64,000 nucleotides of DNA from CBDCRK01 sp965220955 (GCA_965220955.1 CBDCRK010000036.1:124001-188000), one strand, 5' to 3'. Numbered from the stretch's first letter, positions 1 through 8,846 are shown. A program made the numbers and translations. The notes: generated by a model not told the origin, from the letters alone.

Positions 1-2
1 AA

Positions 3-80
3 TTTGCCGAAGACCGCAAAGGCATTAGCCCAGGCCCTGGCAATGGCGGCACTCCAGAATCCATACCTATGCCAAGCTAA
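3..80 (+). CDS. possible 3' end of a gene cut by the window edge
   Basis: An open frame enters from the left edge and ends at a TAA after about 25 residues rich in Gly, Pro and Ser. This is the kind of low-complexity tail that often closes a protein. Nothing in it identifies a family, and the other two forward frames give no better candidate. It may equally be non-coding. Confidence 0.25.
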   Translation, partial: FAEDRKGISPGPGNGGTPESIPMPS

Positions 81-117
81 AAGAAGACTGGGGAGACAAG
101 ATTGCATCATTGACTCA

Positions 118-158
118 TTTAGCCATTGAAACAATGGAACAATGAAGCAATGACTAAA
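118..158. other. imperfect hairpin between the left-edge frame and the next gene
   Basis: TTTAGCCATTG at 118-128 pairs with CAATGACTAAA at 148-158, giving an 11-bp stem with one mismatch and a 19-nt loop. No run of T follows, so a Rho-independent terminator is not supported. It could be a protein-binding site or chance. Confidence 0.25.
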
Positions 159-204
159 TCTCCAAGTTAGTCGTTAGCCGCTGTATAGAAAGGAGTAGTG
201 ACCC

Positions 205-921
205 ATGCCCGATCCTGGACGAGCTGGTCCGGAAAACTACCGGGTACAAATTCCGTCACCCAAGCCGGACTACCCAGCGCTGCCCTGGAAATGTACCGGC
301 GTGACCATGCTCAGTGTCTCCTTTGAGGTACTCAAGGACCCCCTGCTTGATCGTCTACCAAGCGATTTCAATCGCACCGTTCCGTCCTACTGCCGGCTCT
401 TTGTGATTGATCAGGCCGACAGCCCGGTGGGGCCTTTTCGCGAGGCGATCCTGGCCTTGGGCTGTCGCTATAATATGCGCCCGGTTTCCTTTGTCACCGC
501 TTCGCTTACCAATAACCCCAAAACTCTGGCCGCAGGATTGTGCGAACGTGGCTTTCCCAGCGCGCTGGGCGCCATTGAGTTGGAAGCGAGTGCCGAGCAA
601 GCACGTGCTACGGTCAGTGATCAAAATGGTCCGCTGCTCAGCGTGGCAATCCCTGCCCTTCAGACTATTGAGCCGGGTCGCCTTGCCTACGATCAGTTTA
701 ATGCCTTTCGCACAACCGGCACCAATGGCAGCTTGCAGGCCGAGCTGGTAGCCCTCTCACCTGATATAGAAATTGAGCAAGCGGCAATCAGCCGGACGGC
801 GCCGATTGAATACCTCGGAGCAGGCAACACCGTGTGGCACATCCTGCGCTCACGTAATGTGATTAGCGCTCAGGTAGTGCGTGGCACGCGCACTTTTGCG
901 GTTGCCAAGAAACCGAGTTGA
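205..921 (+). CDS. acetoacetate decarboxylase-fold protein lacking the Schiff-base lysine
   Basis: The 238-residue product resembles the acetoacetate decarboxylase superfamily. It has the central GPFREA segment (residues 77-82, with the conserved Glu at 80) followed about 35 residues later by a GFP turn (116-118). In true decarboxylases that turn continues into the two lysines that form and tune the Schiff base. Here it reads Ser-Ala, so decarboxylation by the classical mechanism is unlikely. A ribosome site (AAGGAG) lies about 10 bases before the ATG. The gene stands alone, with an ankyrin gene following after a 227-base gap. It is probably a cytosolic enzyme or ligand-binding protein of unknown substrate. 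The family call rests on motif spacing only. Confidence 0.5.
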   Translation: MPDPGRAGPENYRVQIPSPKPDYPALPWKCTGVTMLSVSFEVLKDPLLDRLPSDFNRTVPSYCRLFVIDQADSPVGPFREAILALGCRYNMRPVSFVTASLTNNPKTLAAGLCERGFPSALGAIELEASAEQARATVSDQNGPLLSVAIPALQTIEPGRLAYDQFNAFRTTGTNGSLQAELVALSPDIEIEQAAISRTAPIEYLGAGNTVWHILRSRNVISAQVVRGTRTFAVAKKPS

Positions 922-1148
922 AGGACAGCCGGAAAGAAATCCTCAGAGAATGAATGAGAGTCATTTTCCAACAGAGGCTCGCATTGGCAAAGTCAGGGCC
1001 TTTTTACTTCTAAGCTTCCAGCACTCAGTAACCAACTAAAGAGATTCGGGGACCGGAAGCCATGGCAATACGGTCCCTGCATTCTGTCAACAGCGGCCTC
1101 AACCCCAGAGCCGAATACTAAACCGAAGAAGGGACTAAGGAGGAAGAG

Positions 1149-2639
1149 ATGCTCCGTACACCATTGGTAATTTTTCTACTCGCCCTGCTATTTCTACTTA
1201 CAGGGCATCAAGGAAGCTCGCAGGATGCCCGCACAGAGCTGGAGCAAATGGGTGTCCAGTATTCTCAGGAGGCTTTTATAAAGAGCGTACAGGACAATAA
1301 CTCCCGCGCGGTAGAATTATTTCTGGCTGCCGGAATGGATGTTAACACTAAAGATAAGGCCTTTGGTTTTACCCCCTTAATAATGGCGGCCATGAGGGGC
1401 CATAGTCAGATGGTACAGACCCTAATGGCCAGTGGGGCTAAGGTGAATGGCAAAGATAACGGGGGCTATACTGCTCTGATGCGGGCCGCCAGCAATGGCC
1501 ACTCCCAGATGGTAAAAGCTTTGCTGGATAAAGGGGCTGAGATTAACGCTAAAGAGGATCGCGGTTATACCGCCTTAATGCTCTCGGCAGAAGAAGGCCA
1601 TACTGAGGCTGTCCCAGCCTTGCTGGCCAGTGGGGCTAAGGTGAATGGCAAGGATAACGGGGGCTATACTGCTCTGATGCGGGCCGCCAGCAATGGCCAC
1701 TCCCAGATGGTAAAAGCTTTGCTGGATAAAGGGGCTGAGGTCAATGCCAGTGATAAGGGAGGAGGAACAGCTCTGATATTAGCCGCAGTGGGAGGTCATG
1801 CTAGCACGGTTAAGGTTTTGTTGGACAAAGGGGCCGATGCCAAAGCGAAAAGCAAATATGGCCAGACCGCACTCATCGGAGCAGCAGGGATAGGTCATGC
1901 TGACATTGTGCAGGCATTGCTGGACCAGGGCGCGGATGCGAAGGCAAAAACTGACATGGGTGGGATAAGCGCATTAATGATGGCAGCAGGTAATGGTTAT
2001 ATCGAGGTTATGCAAGCCTTGCTAGCTAAAGGGGCTGACATCAATACAAGGGATAAAGGTAGCCGAACAGCTTTGTGGTACGCGGTAGATAGAAACCGCT
2101 CTAATACTGTGCGCACCTTGTTAAAACGAGGTGGGGATGTAAATGTGAGAAACCAAAACGGCGGCACCGTCCTAATGCACGCAGGAGAAAAGGGCTACAC
2201 TGATACCGTACAGGCTTTACTGGACCAAGGTGCAGATGTAAATGCGAAAAACAGTCATGGCCAGACAGCCTTGATGGCGGCGGCCATAGAAGATCATACT
2301 GACACTGTACAAACCCTGCTAGACAACGGCGCCGATGTAAATGCACAGAGCCTTACTGGACAGACAGCCCTAATAGTGGCGGCTATAGAAGGCCACACTG
2401 ATATCGTACAAGCCTTATTGGTCAAAAGCGCTGATATAGACCTGAAAGACAGAGATCGCAGAACCGCCTTGATACATGCAGTTATAGGAGATCACACAGC
2501 TATTGTACAAACCCTATTAGACAAAAGCGCCGATATGGAGGTAAAAGATAAAGATCAGAGAACAGCCCTATGGTGGGCAAAAAATAAAGGCCATGCTGAG
2601 ATTGCTCAACTACTCACAAAGGCAGGAGCCAACGAGTAA
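1149..2639 (+). CDS. exported ankyrin-repeat protein
   Basis: The protein has 496 residues. Residues 1-25 form a Sec signal peptide (Leu/Phe-rich core, then GSSQD), so it is secreted or periplasmic. From about residue 40 to the end there are about 13 ankyrin repeats of 33 residues, each with the TALM-AA-GH-VQALLDKGADVN pattern. Ankyrin stacks bind other proteins and have no catalysis of their own. The ATG follows AGGAGGAAG closely. Two of the repeat pairs are nearly identical at DNA level, a sign of recent duplication. The SDR gene starts 22 bases after the stop and may be co-transcribed. The binding partner is unknown. Confidence 0.9.
   Translation: MLRTPLVIFLLALLFLLTGHQGSSQDARTELEQMGVQYSQEAFIKSVQDNNSRAVELFLAAGMDVNTKDKAFGFTPLIMAAMRGHSQMVQTLMASGAKVNGKDNGGYTALMRAASNGHSQMVKALLDKGAEINAKEDRGYTALMLSAEEGHTEAVPALLASGAKVNGKDNGGYTALMRAASNGHSQMVKALLDKGAEVNASDKGGGTALILAAVGGHASTVKVLLDKGADAKAKSKYGQTALIGAAGIGHADIVQALLDQGADAKAKTDMGGISALMMAAGNGYIEVMQALLAKGADINTRDKGSRTALWYAVDRNRSNTVRTLLKRGGDVNVRNQNGGTVLMHAGEKGYTDTVQALLDQGADVNAKNSHGQTALMAAAIEDHTDTVQTLLDNGADVNAQSLTGQTALIVAAIEGHTDIVQALLVKSADIDLKDRDRRTALIHAVIGDHTAIVQTLLDKSADMEVKDKDQRTALWWAKNKGHAEIAQLLTKAGANE
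1426..1739. repeat. two near-identical 116-bp copies inside the ankyrin gene
   Basis: Bases 1426-1541 recur at 1624-1739, offset 198 bp, with one difference seen (AAAGATAAC versus AAGGATAAC). The offset equals exactly two 33-residue ankyrin units, so the frame is kept. The other repeat units of the gene have diverged much more. This points to a recent unequal-recombination event. Confidence 0.9.
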
Positions 2640-2661
2640 GCAATAGATATAGGAGGTGATT

Positions 2662-3429
2662 ATGAGTGACGAGCTTTCAGGCCAAGTGGCGATTGTGACC
2701 GGTGGTGCATCCGGGATTGGCCGTGCAACCGTTTCAGCCCTGCTTCATGCCGGCGCGGCTGTAGCAGTCCTCGACCGCGATGAAGCTGGAACTACCGCCG
2801 CTGTCGAGCAGGGCAGACAGTCGGGTGGGAATGCGTTGGCTGTACCGATTGATCTGGCAGATACCACACAGATTTCCACCGCTGTCGCCCGAGTCATCGA
2901 GCAACTGGGACGAATTGACATTCTAGTAAATGGGGCAGGCGTAACCGGTCGATTCCAAAGCTTACTCGAAATGGACGAAGAGAACTGGGATTTCGTTCAG
3001 ACCGTGAACTTGAAGGCGGCGATGGTGCTGATGAAACACGTTGCCCGGCACATGATTGAGCAAGGGAGCGGGGGACGGATTGTTAATATCAGTTCGAGCT
3101 CTGCCTTTCGCGCTCGCAACTCCCCAGTAGCGTATGCCAGTTCCAAGGCTGCGCTGGTGCAGTTGACGCGCAGTACCGCCGCCGAGTTGGGCCCCCATAA
3201 CATCAACGTCAATGCCATTGCCCCTGGGATCACCGCCACGGCCATGACCCGCCCGCTGGGCGACGCCGAGGCCCTTGAGCGGGTCGCCTCCAGCGGCCCC
3301 TTGGAGAACCTGTTCCACCGCGTCTCGCAGCCGGAAGACGTGGCCGCAGCCATTCTGTTTCTCTGTCTGCCCGGCAGCAGGCAGATTACTGGACAAACAA
3401 TCCATACCAGCGCAGGCGCGGTTGTCTGA
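2662..3429 (+). CDS. short-chain dehydrogenase/reductase (SDR)
   Basis: A classical NAD(P)-dependent SDR of 255 residues. The cofactor-binding TGGASGIG is at residues 13-20, then NGAG near 93, the catalytic Ser in the ISSSS stretch (144-147) and Tyr158-x3-Lys162. A Pro-Gly motif follows (IAPGI). An Asp at the end of the second strand (VLDRD) suggests a preference for NAD over NADP. The start is the ATG 5 bases after AGGAGGT; an upstream in-frame GTG overlaps the ribosome site and is rejected. The C-terminus ends in the usual GQTIHTSAGAVV form. The substrate cannot be read from the sequence. Confidence 0.93.
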   Translation: MSDELSGQVAIVTGGASGIGRATVSALLHAGAAVAVLDRDEAGTTAAVEQGRQSGGNALAVPIDLADTTQISTAVARVIEQLGRIDILVNGAGVTGRFQSLLEMDEENWDFVQTVNLKAAMVLMKHVARHMIEQGSGGRIVNISSSSAFRARNSPVAYASSKAALVQLTRSTAAELGPHNINVNAIAPGITATAMTRPLGDAEALERVASSGPLENLFHRVSQPEDVAAAILFLCLPGSRQITGQTIHTSAGAVV

Positions 3430-3453
3430 CGCGTTGAGCAGGAGGTCAAAAAG

Positions 3454-3525
3454 GTGGACAATTTCCGAGGCCGTCTATTCCGGCTGATCCGACGCCACCT
3501 GAATGGAGACCCGTGGGGTACGTGA
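3454..3525 (+). pseudogene. 5' fragment of an unidentified gene after the SDR
   Basis: An AGGAGG site (3440-3445) is correctly placed before a GTG that opens a frame of only 23 codons (begins VDNFRGRLFRLIRR). A TGA ends it just where a truncated hydrolase begins on the other strand. A good ribosome site with a truncated frame suggests the beginning of a gene that once formed an operon with the SDR and lost its body in a deletion. The family is not recognised. Confidence 0.35.
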
Positions 3526-3530
3526 CGGCG

Positions 3531-3890
3531 AGGTTGGGTCGCAGCATACAGTGCAAGTAAGGCTCCGCCCCCTGAGTGGCCAATCCCGTAGAAGTCATGC
3601 AGACCAAGAGACTCGATCACCTCTTCCACGTCGCGCGCCATATTGTGCCAGCGACACCATTCTAGCGGCGGCTTTTCATTGTCACCCTGGCCACGCAGAT
3701 CCATGGTACGCACATGATACTGGCCTACAAGCTCGGTGATCATTCGCCGATACACCTAGCCAAGAAACCCATTGGCATGCAAAAGCAGTAGGTCTGGTCC
3801 GCTGCCACCCCAGTCAGCCACATGCAGCTTCACGCCATCCACAGGAATGAATTGACTGCTTAGGGCGCTTTTCATTTGGTTGGGCCACAT
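3531..3890 (-). pseudogene. truncated alpha/beta-hydrolase remnant
   Basis: On the minus strand the translation reads as the N-terminal third of an alpha/beta-hydrolase. It has a first-strand region (FIPVDGVKLHVADWGG, LLLLHANGF, the oxyanion-loop type), then MDLRGQGDNEKP and the nucleophile elbow GIGHSGGGAL with its Ser. A TAG (3756-3758 on the plus strand) interrupts the frame after HANGFLG. The homology stops after LYAATQP, so the Asp and His of the triad are gone. Both defects make it a dead fragment. It meets the fragment of the preceding gene head-on, marking a deletion junction. Confidence 0.75.
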
Positions 3891-3893
3891 ATC

Positions 3894-3964
3894 CCCCCTC
3901 ACCCACAGTCGCTCCGCTCCTGTTTCCCTCTCCCCCGCTGGGGGAGAGGGTTAGGGTGAGGGGG
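3894..3964. repeat. nested palindromic repeat (REP-like, CCCTCACCC/CCCTCTCCC type)
   Basis: The core CCCTCTCCCCC-GCT-GGGGGAGAGGG (3926-3950) is a perfect 11-bp hairpin. Around it lies a second perfect inverted repeat, CCCCCTCACCC at 3894-3904 with GGGTGAGGGGG at 3954-3964. The same CCCTCTCCC...GGGAGAGGG...AGGGGTGAGGG signature occurs inside hsdM (27.3 kb) and its duplicated tail (29.5 kb). It therefore belongs to a dispersed family in this genome. Here it sits in a gene-free gap beside a pseudogene. Confidence 0.85.
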
Positions 3965-4144
3965 CACCTGCCTCACCCTATGAACACACACAACTGCAAA
4001 TTGCTCTAGTTTCATGGCACTTGTGTATAAACAAAGGAAGGCATTTTGTCCAGGATATTGGATCTGGCCGCGGGCAATGCTTAGCTCCAGTCGCCCATCC
4101 CAGGGATGATCTAGCATGCAGACTTCTTCGATGAGCCGCTCTGC

Positions 4145-5399
4145 TTAAATACGCGGAGTGTTTTCCGGCTCGGCAATGACCCGATTTTCAATCTCCCCCA
4201 GATTCTCAATGGCAATCTTCACCACATCCCCCGCCCTCAGCCACTTGGGGGGTTTCATCGCCGCAGCCACGCCTCCGGGCGTCCCGGTGGAAATGATATC
4301 CCCCGGCTCCAAGGTAAACGCGGTCGATAAATGCTCGACCAAGTCATAGCAGTTAAACAGGAGCTGGCTGGTGTTCGAACTCCGCCGTAATTCCCCATTG
4401 ACCCACGTTTTGAGATCAAGCGTGTGGGAGTTTCCCACTTCATCTGCCGTGGTAATCCACGGCCCCAACGGACAGTGGGTGTCCCACGATTTGCCCATAG
4501 TGAAGGTCGGCACCCGCCGCTGCCAATCCCGCACGCTCACGTCATTGGCAATCGTAAACCCAACAATAACCTCCCGGGCGCGCTGCCTAGGCACATGCCG
4601 ACAGTAGCGTCCAATGACAATGGCGAACTCTCCTTCATAATCGAGCTGCTCGGACGCCCGCGGCAAGTGGATGTCCCCGGTCGGACCGGTCACGGCGGTG
4701 GCCTGCTTATTGAAGATCATGGGCACCTCGGGCGTTTTACTACCGGTTTCCGCAATGTGGTCTTTGTAATTGAGTCCGACAGCAAGAATTTTGGGCGGCC
4801 GTAAGATGGGCGCTTCCAGTTTCACCCCTTCGAGCGCCACCCGAGCGGAGGCGTTGCCAACGGCTGGCTTGGCTGCGGCTAACCCCTCTGTTCCTGCCGC
4901 CAGGAAGGCGCACATTTCGCGGGGGAGATTGGGGGCGGCACGGTGACCCGGGAGCATGAAGGTCTTCTCATCCGGCTCATCCCATACGTTGGGACCGAGC
5001 ATGCGACCAAAGGATTCCGTCCACGGCGGCCGGGCCGGGATGGACTCGTAGGCCATGACACAAAAGGCCGGAATGACATCTTCCTTAAAATTCTCATACT
5101 GGTCGTCACCCCAGATAACAATGAAGTCCGGCGCAAAGCCGTCCAGCACCCGGCGTGCCTTCCTGAACCATGTCACCAGCACCTCACGATGGCGGCACGC
5201 CGTGCTGGTTCCTTCATCGCTCCCCCATTCTGCGCGCATGGGCGCCTGCGCGCATGGGCGCTGGCCAATTCTCCGGTTGCCGGTACTGCTCGGGGAGCCC
5301 GGGGCTGCGCAGAATAAACTTCAACGGACCCGGCATATTCTGGTCCAGATGAACCAGAGGCGGATAGTGCGTGAGGCCAATCCCTAAGATCTCTCCCAT
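4145..5399 (-). pseudogene. chimeric remnant: class III extradiol dioxygenase N-part joined to a fumarylacetoacetate hydrolase domain, frameshifted
   Basis: Translation starts at an ATG with a strong AGGAGGT site (MGEILGIGLTHYPPL). It reads as the N-terminal part of a LigB/DODA-like extradiol dioxygenase for about 60 residues. It then shifts frame at a 16-bp tandem duplication and continues as the open frame 4145-5239 (364 residues). The dioxygenase resemblance ends near residue 105 of that frame (LPGHRAAPNLPREM). From there it is an FAH-family hydrolase: PPKILAVGLNYKDH, the metal-binding LDYEGEFA, FTIANDVSVRDWQRR, and STGTPGGV near the end. The FAH part lacks its first 50 or so residues. The piece reads as a deletion fusion of two neighbouring aromatic-degradation genes. 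The FAH core could still fold if translated. Confidence 0.75.
5230..5261. repeat. perfect 16-bp tandem duplication causing a frameshift
   Basis: CTGCGCGCATGGGCGC occurs twice without a gap (5230-5245, 5246-5261). Sixteen is not a multiple of three. Removing one copy joins the upstream dioxygenase frame (NWPAPMR) directly to the downstream one (AEWGSDEGT). The duplication is thus the frame-breaking lesion. Confidence 0.92.
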
Positions 5400-5532
5400 G
5401 GAACACCTCCTGTGAAACCTGAGAATGAGCCGTGCCGTTGTCTAGGAGGGCGCGACTTGCAGTATAAAAGGGTTTACTCTATTGCTCGTGTGGCCGTCAA
5501 GAGTTGGACCGTTGCCGAAGCGTTCCGGGAAC

Positions 5533-6876
5533 CTAGCTGAGTGGGGGGGAACCGGTAAACTGCAGAATGTAGAGCCCCCCGGTATAGCGATCCACCGCAT
5601 AGATGAGTTTCTGTTCATCAACATATACATCGTTGATCTGAACAACCCCCTTGGGAGATCCAGCAGGCGGAGGGGGAATAAAGAAGCCTACCTCTTCTAA
5701 GGTGGGCGGAGCCCCGGGCCTGAGCGGATCACGAAAGCGGTACACCCGCACCCCACCGTTGAAGAAGCTGCCCACAATGGTGTTGCGCAGGATGGCAGAG
5801 GTGGGCAGCGGCAGGTTCTCATGAATGTTATGCGCGCCAAACCACCCTCCCCGGTTGCACAGCTCATCGACATTATCCGGCAGCGGCGCGGTGGCAACGG
5901 TCACGGGGTGAGACTCATTGCGAATGTCGAGCAACCAGATTAGCTTGGGAAAGTCGGCCGCAAGATCCTGGGTGGATTCCTCGGAAACAATGGCTAACCC
6001 CCGCTCGAAAAGCGGGAGCACGGTGTGGGAGAAGCCGGTAAAAGGCGGATACCAACTGCAGCGGCCGACCACCTGCGGCTGGGCCTTGTCCGTGATATCC
6101 AGAATTACCACTCCACCATCAATATAGCCGAGGTAGGCTCGGTTAGGTCTCTCCGGCATAACAAGCGCATTGTGGAGGCGAAAGGCGTTCACCGCCGAGC
6201 CGGAAACCCGCTCGAGTTCACCAGAATCACCAGCCCTTTGGCTGGGGAGCCACCAGCGCCCGACCTCTGTGGGGCTAGTGGGATCACGCACATCCACAAT
6301 CATGTAGAACTGGTTGTCTACAGGATAGGCAGGAGTAAAGTCTGCCGCTCCGGTAGAAATATGGGCAAATTGCCCATCGACACACCAGACAAAATGGGTA
6401 CCTGGAGAGGCAGGGCCGCTGGTGTCAAAGAAAGAGAGCAGCCGTGGGGCCTCCGGCTGTGTGACATTGTAAAAGGTCAGACCGGCCGGCACCCTCCCCT
6501 GTGTCATGCCGGAACGCCCCAGCGCATTCTGGATGGCAACAATAAGAATGTTGCCCACTAGGGCCAGAGAATTAGAGCGGAAGTTGACATCGAAGGGAAG
6601 GGAACGTTCCTGTAAGGATTTTTCTCCTTTGCTCTTGAGCCAGGCATCAATATCACCAACGGCATCCTCATTGGTGAGCTGTTTGACCACCCGTGGACTG
6701 TGTGGGTCGCTGACATCTACAACGCTCAAGAACGTAGGGGCGCGCTCGTGGGCAATGTACAGGACTCGCCGTCCATCCCCAGCCTGTTGTAGAGCCATCC
6801 CCTCTCCGCCGTTGCCCCTGCCGTTGAGGTCGTTGTGGGCCAACAGCTGTATGTTCTTGTTCTCCACTGTGTCCAT
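5533..6876 (-). CDS. LVIVD-type beta-propeller protein
   Basis: The 447-residue protein is built of repeated strands ending in short aliphatic-Asp motifs: LSVVDVSDP, FYMIVDVRDP, GVVILDITDKAQP, IWLLDIRNESHP. These are typical of LVIVD/YVTN-like propellers that present surface binding sites. No signal peptide is visible, so it looks cytosolic unless exported by another route. Several conserved His and Asn residues (GAHNIHEN) recall selenium-binding-protein-like propellers, but the match is too loose for that name. The ATG has GAGGAG 5 bases upstream. It is a single-gene unit with no obvious operon partner. Its role is unknown. Confidence 0.75.
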   Translation of the reverse strand: MDTVENKNIQLLAHNDLNGRGNGGEGMALQQAGDGRRVLYIAHERAPTFLSVVDVSDPHSPRVVKQLTNEDAVGDIDAWLKSKGEKSLQERSLPFDVNFRSNSLALVGNILIVAIQNALGRSGMTQGRVPAGLTFYNVTQPEAPRLLSFFDTSGPASPGTHFVWCVDGQFAHISTGAADFTPAYPVDNQFYMIVDVRDPTSPTEVGRWWLPSQRAGDSGELERVSGSAVNAFRLHNALVMPERPNRAYLGYIDGGVVILDITDKAQPQVVGRCSWYPPFTGFSHTVLPLFERGLAIVSEESTQDLAADFPKLIWLLDIRNESHPVTVATAPLPDNVDELCNRGGWFGAHNIHENLPLPTSAILRNTIVGSFFNGGVRVYRFRDPLRPGAPPTLEEVGFFIPPPPAGSPKGVVQINDVYVDEQKLIYAVDRYTGGLYILQFTGSPPLS

Positions 6877-7514
6877 ATACTCCTCTTGCGCTTCGGTTAG
6901 GCCCGATCACATAGGGAAGATGTACTTGTGGCTAGGTGATACGTGGAATTCCTCTCCGCGGTCCTGCTGCAAGCGCAGGTTAGGCAGGTTAGGCAGGTTA
7001 GACCGCAAGTACGTTACAATGTCAACGTCAGACGCAACCCCTCCGGCACCTTTACCTGAACTCTTGTCACAATGGTTTTCTTCCTATTTCCCGTATATGC
7101 TAACCATAATGAAATCTACCTCTCACCAGGTCATAAAGGAACTTCGCTGCACTTTTCCTTTGTCTCCGCGTCACTCTGACCCAGGACATAACACGGATGC
7201 TCCTAACCAGCCACCCTCGAAGGTTGAAGTATACCCGAATTTTGTTTCTGGTCGAAGGAAAGGGAACAAAGAAGTGATGGGGGTCGGGCTTGAATAAGTA
7301 AATAAATCGTGACGATTCATCTGACATAGCCTGGGTCCCTCGCATCCTGTCTGTGCCGCGACTTTAACAGCTAGACAATCCAGATTGACGCCAGCCACCA
7401 TCAGAGATAGGCTCGTGGACATGAATTTGGATTGAGCTAGGGTGAACTTGTCGAGATCCACCAGATGTTTCCTGTTGATACAGGCCACAAAAAAGTCGAG
7501 AGATGTGAACAGCC
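6877..7514. other. 638-bp region without a recognisable gene
   Basis: No frame here looks like protein on either strand. A 9-bp unit (CAGGTTAGG) is repeated three times at 6976-7002. The rest is AT-richer than the neighbouring genes and may hold divergent promoters for the propeller gene and for the small gene downstream. I could not recognise a specific one. Confidence 0.6.
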
Positions 7515-7772
7515 ATGATTACCGGTCAGATAGTTGCGGAGAAGTTGACTGATTATCTGCATCACCGTCTTACATTGGAGGAGTTAGTTGAATGGGCAGA
7601 ACCGGCAATGATGGAAGAGGAGTTTGACAAGAACAAGCTAGAGACTGTACGCGACATTGTCAGCCGGCCTGGGTTAGCTGGGGCAGCGCGAGACCAGTCC
7701 ATATATCTGGCCGCGCCTTCTGGTTACGACTACAACATGGAAGATGCCGGGAGCCGTAGGAGACAAGTATGA
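7515..7772 (+). CDS. small conserved-type hypothetical protein, C-terminus altered
   Basis: An 85-residue acidic helical protein. The first 50 residues (MITGQIVAEKLTDYL, LTLEELVEWAEPAMMEEEF) look like a widespread family of short unassigned bacterial proteins. After GLAGAARDQ the sequence no longer resembles it, so the tail may have been replaced by a frameshift. Its stop overlaps the next start (ATGA), so translation is coupled to the CrtC-like gene. The function is unknown. An antitoxin or regulator role is possible from size and charge only. Confidence 0.55.
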   Translation: MITGQIVAEKLTDYLHHRLTLEELVEWAEPAMMEEEFDKNKLETVRDIVSRPGLAGAARDQSIYLAAPSGYDYNMEDAGSRRRQV

Positions 7773-8719
7773 CTGAGCAACGGGTGTTCACCGAACGCGA
7801 CGACCGCTTCCACCTTGCAGAGATGGCCGGCGACTGGTGGGCGACCGAGACCGCGTGGTTCTCGTTCTGCCACCCCGAACGTCGATTGGGCGGCTGGCTT
7901 TACACAATGGTGCGGCCCAATATCGGCACGGTGGCGGGGGGCGCCTGGATCTGGGACGACTCAGCTCACTTACCGTGGGAGGTGCTCTATTCGGCTAACT
8001 ATACGGCCCTTGAGTTGCCTCGAGATCAAGGGCTCAGCAACATCACCTTGCCGACTGGCGTCTCGATACGCGTGCTTGAACCGTGTATATCCTACGCGCT
8101 GGGCTATGACGACGGCCCGCGCCTCCAGGCGTCGCTTCGCTTCGATGGCGTGATGCCACCGGAGCCGCTCACCAGCCCTGGCTCAACCTTCGGACACTCG
8201 CACCATTTCGATCAGATCGGGCGCGTGAGCGGAGAGATCGTGCTGCACAATGAGCGCATTGCCATTGATTGTCTTGCGGTGCGGGATCGCACCTGGGGGC
8301 GTCGCCGAGAGGATCGCCCACGCCAAGCGGCCTATGTGACGGGTGTCGCCAGTGCTGGGCATGGGTTTCTGGCGGTGACAAACGCCGAGTCCGAGCGCAA
8401 CCCTGTGGCCCATGGCTTCCTGCGACGTGACGGGCGCACGGTAACGCTGACCCAGGGTGAGCGGCGTCTCGAGCGCGACGCCGCGAATGGATGGATCACG
8501 CGCGTTTCGATCCAGGCCAGCGACGCCGAGGGGCGCGAGCTCCTGGCCGTGGGCGTACCGGTGAGTCGTATTGTTATCAATCGGCACAGCTTTATCGATA
8601 TCAACAGCCTGGTGCGCTGGAACCTCAACGGCGAGATCGGTTGGGGTGAGGACCAAGATATGTGGCCCGTGCATCGTTGGTCCCGCGTCCGTCGAAATGC
8701 CCGCAGGGGAAACGCCTGA
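7769..8719 (+). CDS. CrtC/AttH-like (DUF7064/7065-type) lipocalin-fold protein
   Basis: The 316-residue protein has the features of the hydroxyneurosporene-synthase/AttH-like double-barrel group: an aromatic N-terminal stretch (GDWWATETAWFSFCHPERRLGGWLY), and the later DCLAVRDRTWGRR and HGFLRRDG segments. Members act on, or bind, large hydrophobic lipids such as carotenoids and terpenoids. None of the family's reactions can be assigned here. No signal peptide or membrane segment is seen. It overlaps the preceding small gene by four bases, with AGGAG placed inside that gene. It stands near other genes for hydrophobic substrates. Confidence 0.7.
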   Translation: MTEQRVFTERDDRFHLAEMAGDWWATETAWFSFCHPERRLGGWLYTMVRPNIGTVAGGAWIWDDSAHLPWEVLYSANYTALELPRDQGLSNITLPTGVSIRVLEPCISYALGYDDGPRLQASLRFDGVMPPEPLTSPGSTFGHSHHFDQIGRVSGEIVLHNERIAIDCLAVRDRTWGRRREDRPRQAAYVTGVASAGHGFLAVTNAESERNPVAHGFLRRDGRTVTLTQGERRLERDAANGWITRVSIQASDAEGRELLAVGVPVSRIVINRHSFIDINSLVRWNLNGEIGWGEDQDMWPVHRWSRVRRNARRGNA

Positions 8720-8801
8720 CGATCCGTCAGTGCCTAGACTGCCCGAATCCTTCAAATCCTGGCGGGCCAGCCGGGGGTCTCACGCATAGTGGGAGCGAAA
8801 T

Positions 8802-8846
8802 ATTGTGTTGCACCAATAACTCGCCTTTAACATTTTGTGAAGTCGC
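8802..8846 (+). repeat. 45-bp direct repeat, left copy
   Basis: This stretch matches 10025-10069 at 41 of 45 positions without gaps (shared core CCAATAACTCGCCTTT, then ACATTTTGTGAAGTCGC). The two copies lie in the same orientation 1.2 kb apart and bracket the vapBC pair. Confidence 0.9.

Noticed and set aside
2997..3755. A 252-codon minus-strand frame read as one hydrolase gene
   Set aside because: Only its first 78 codons are hydrolase; the rest is antisense of the SDR gene.
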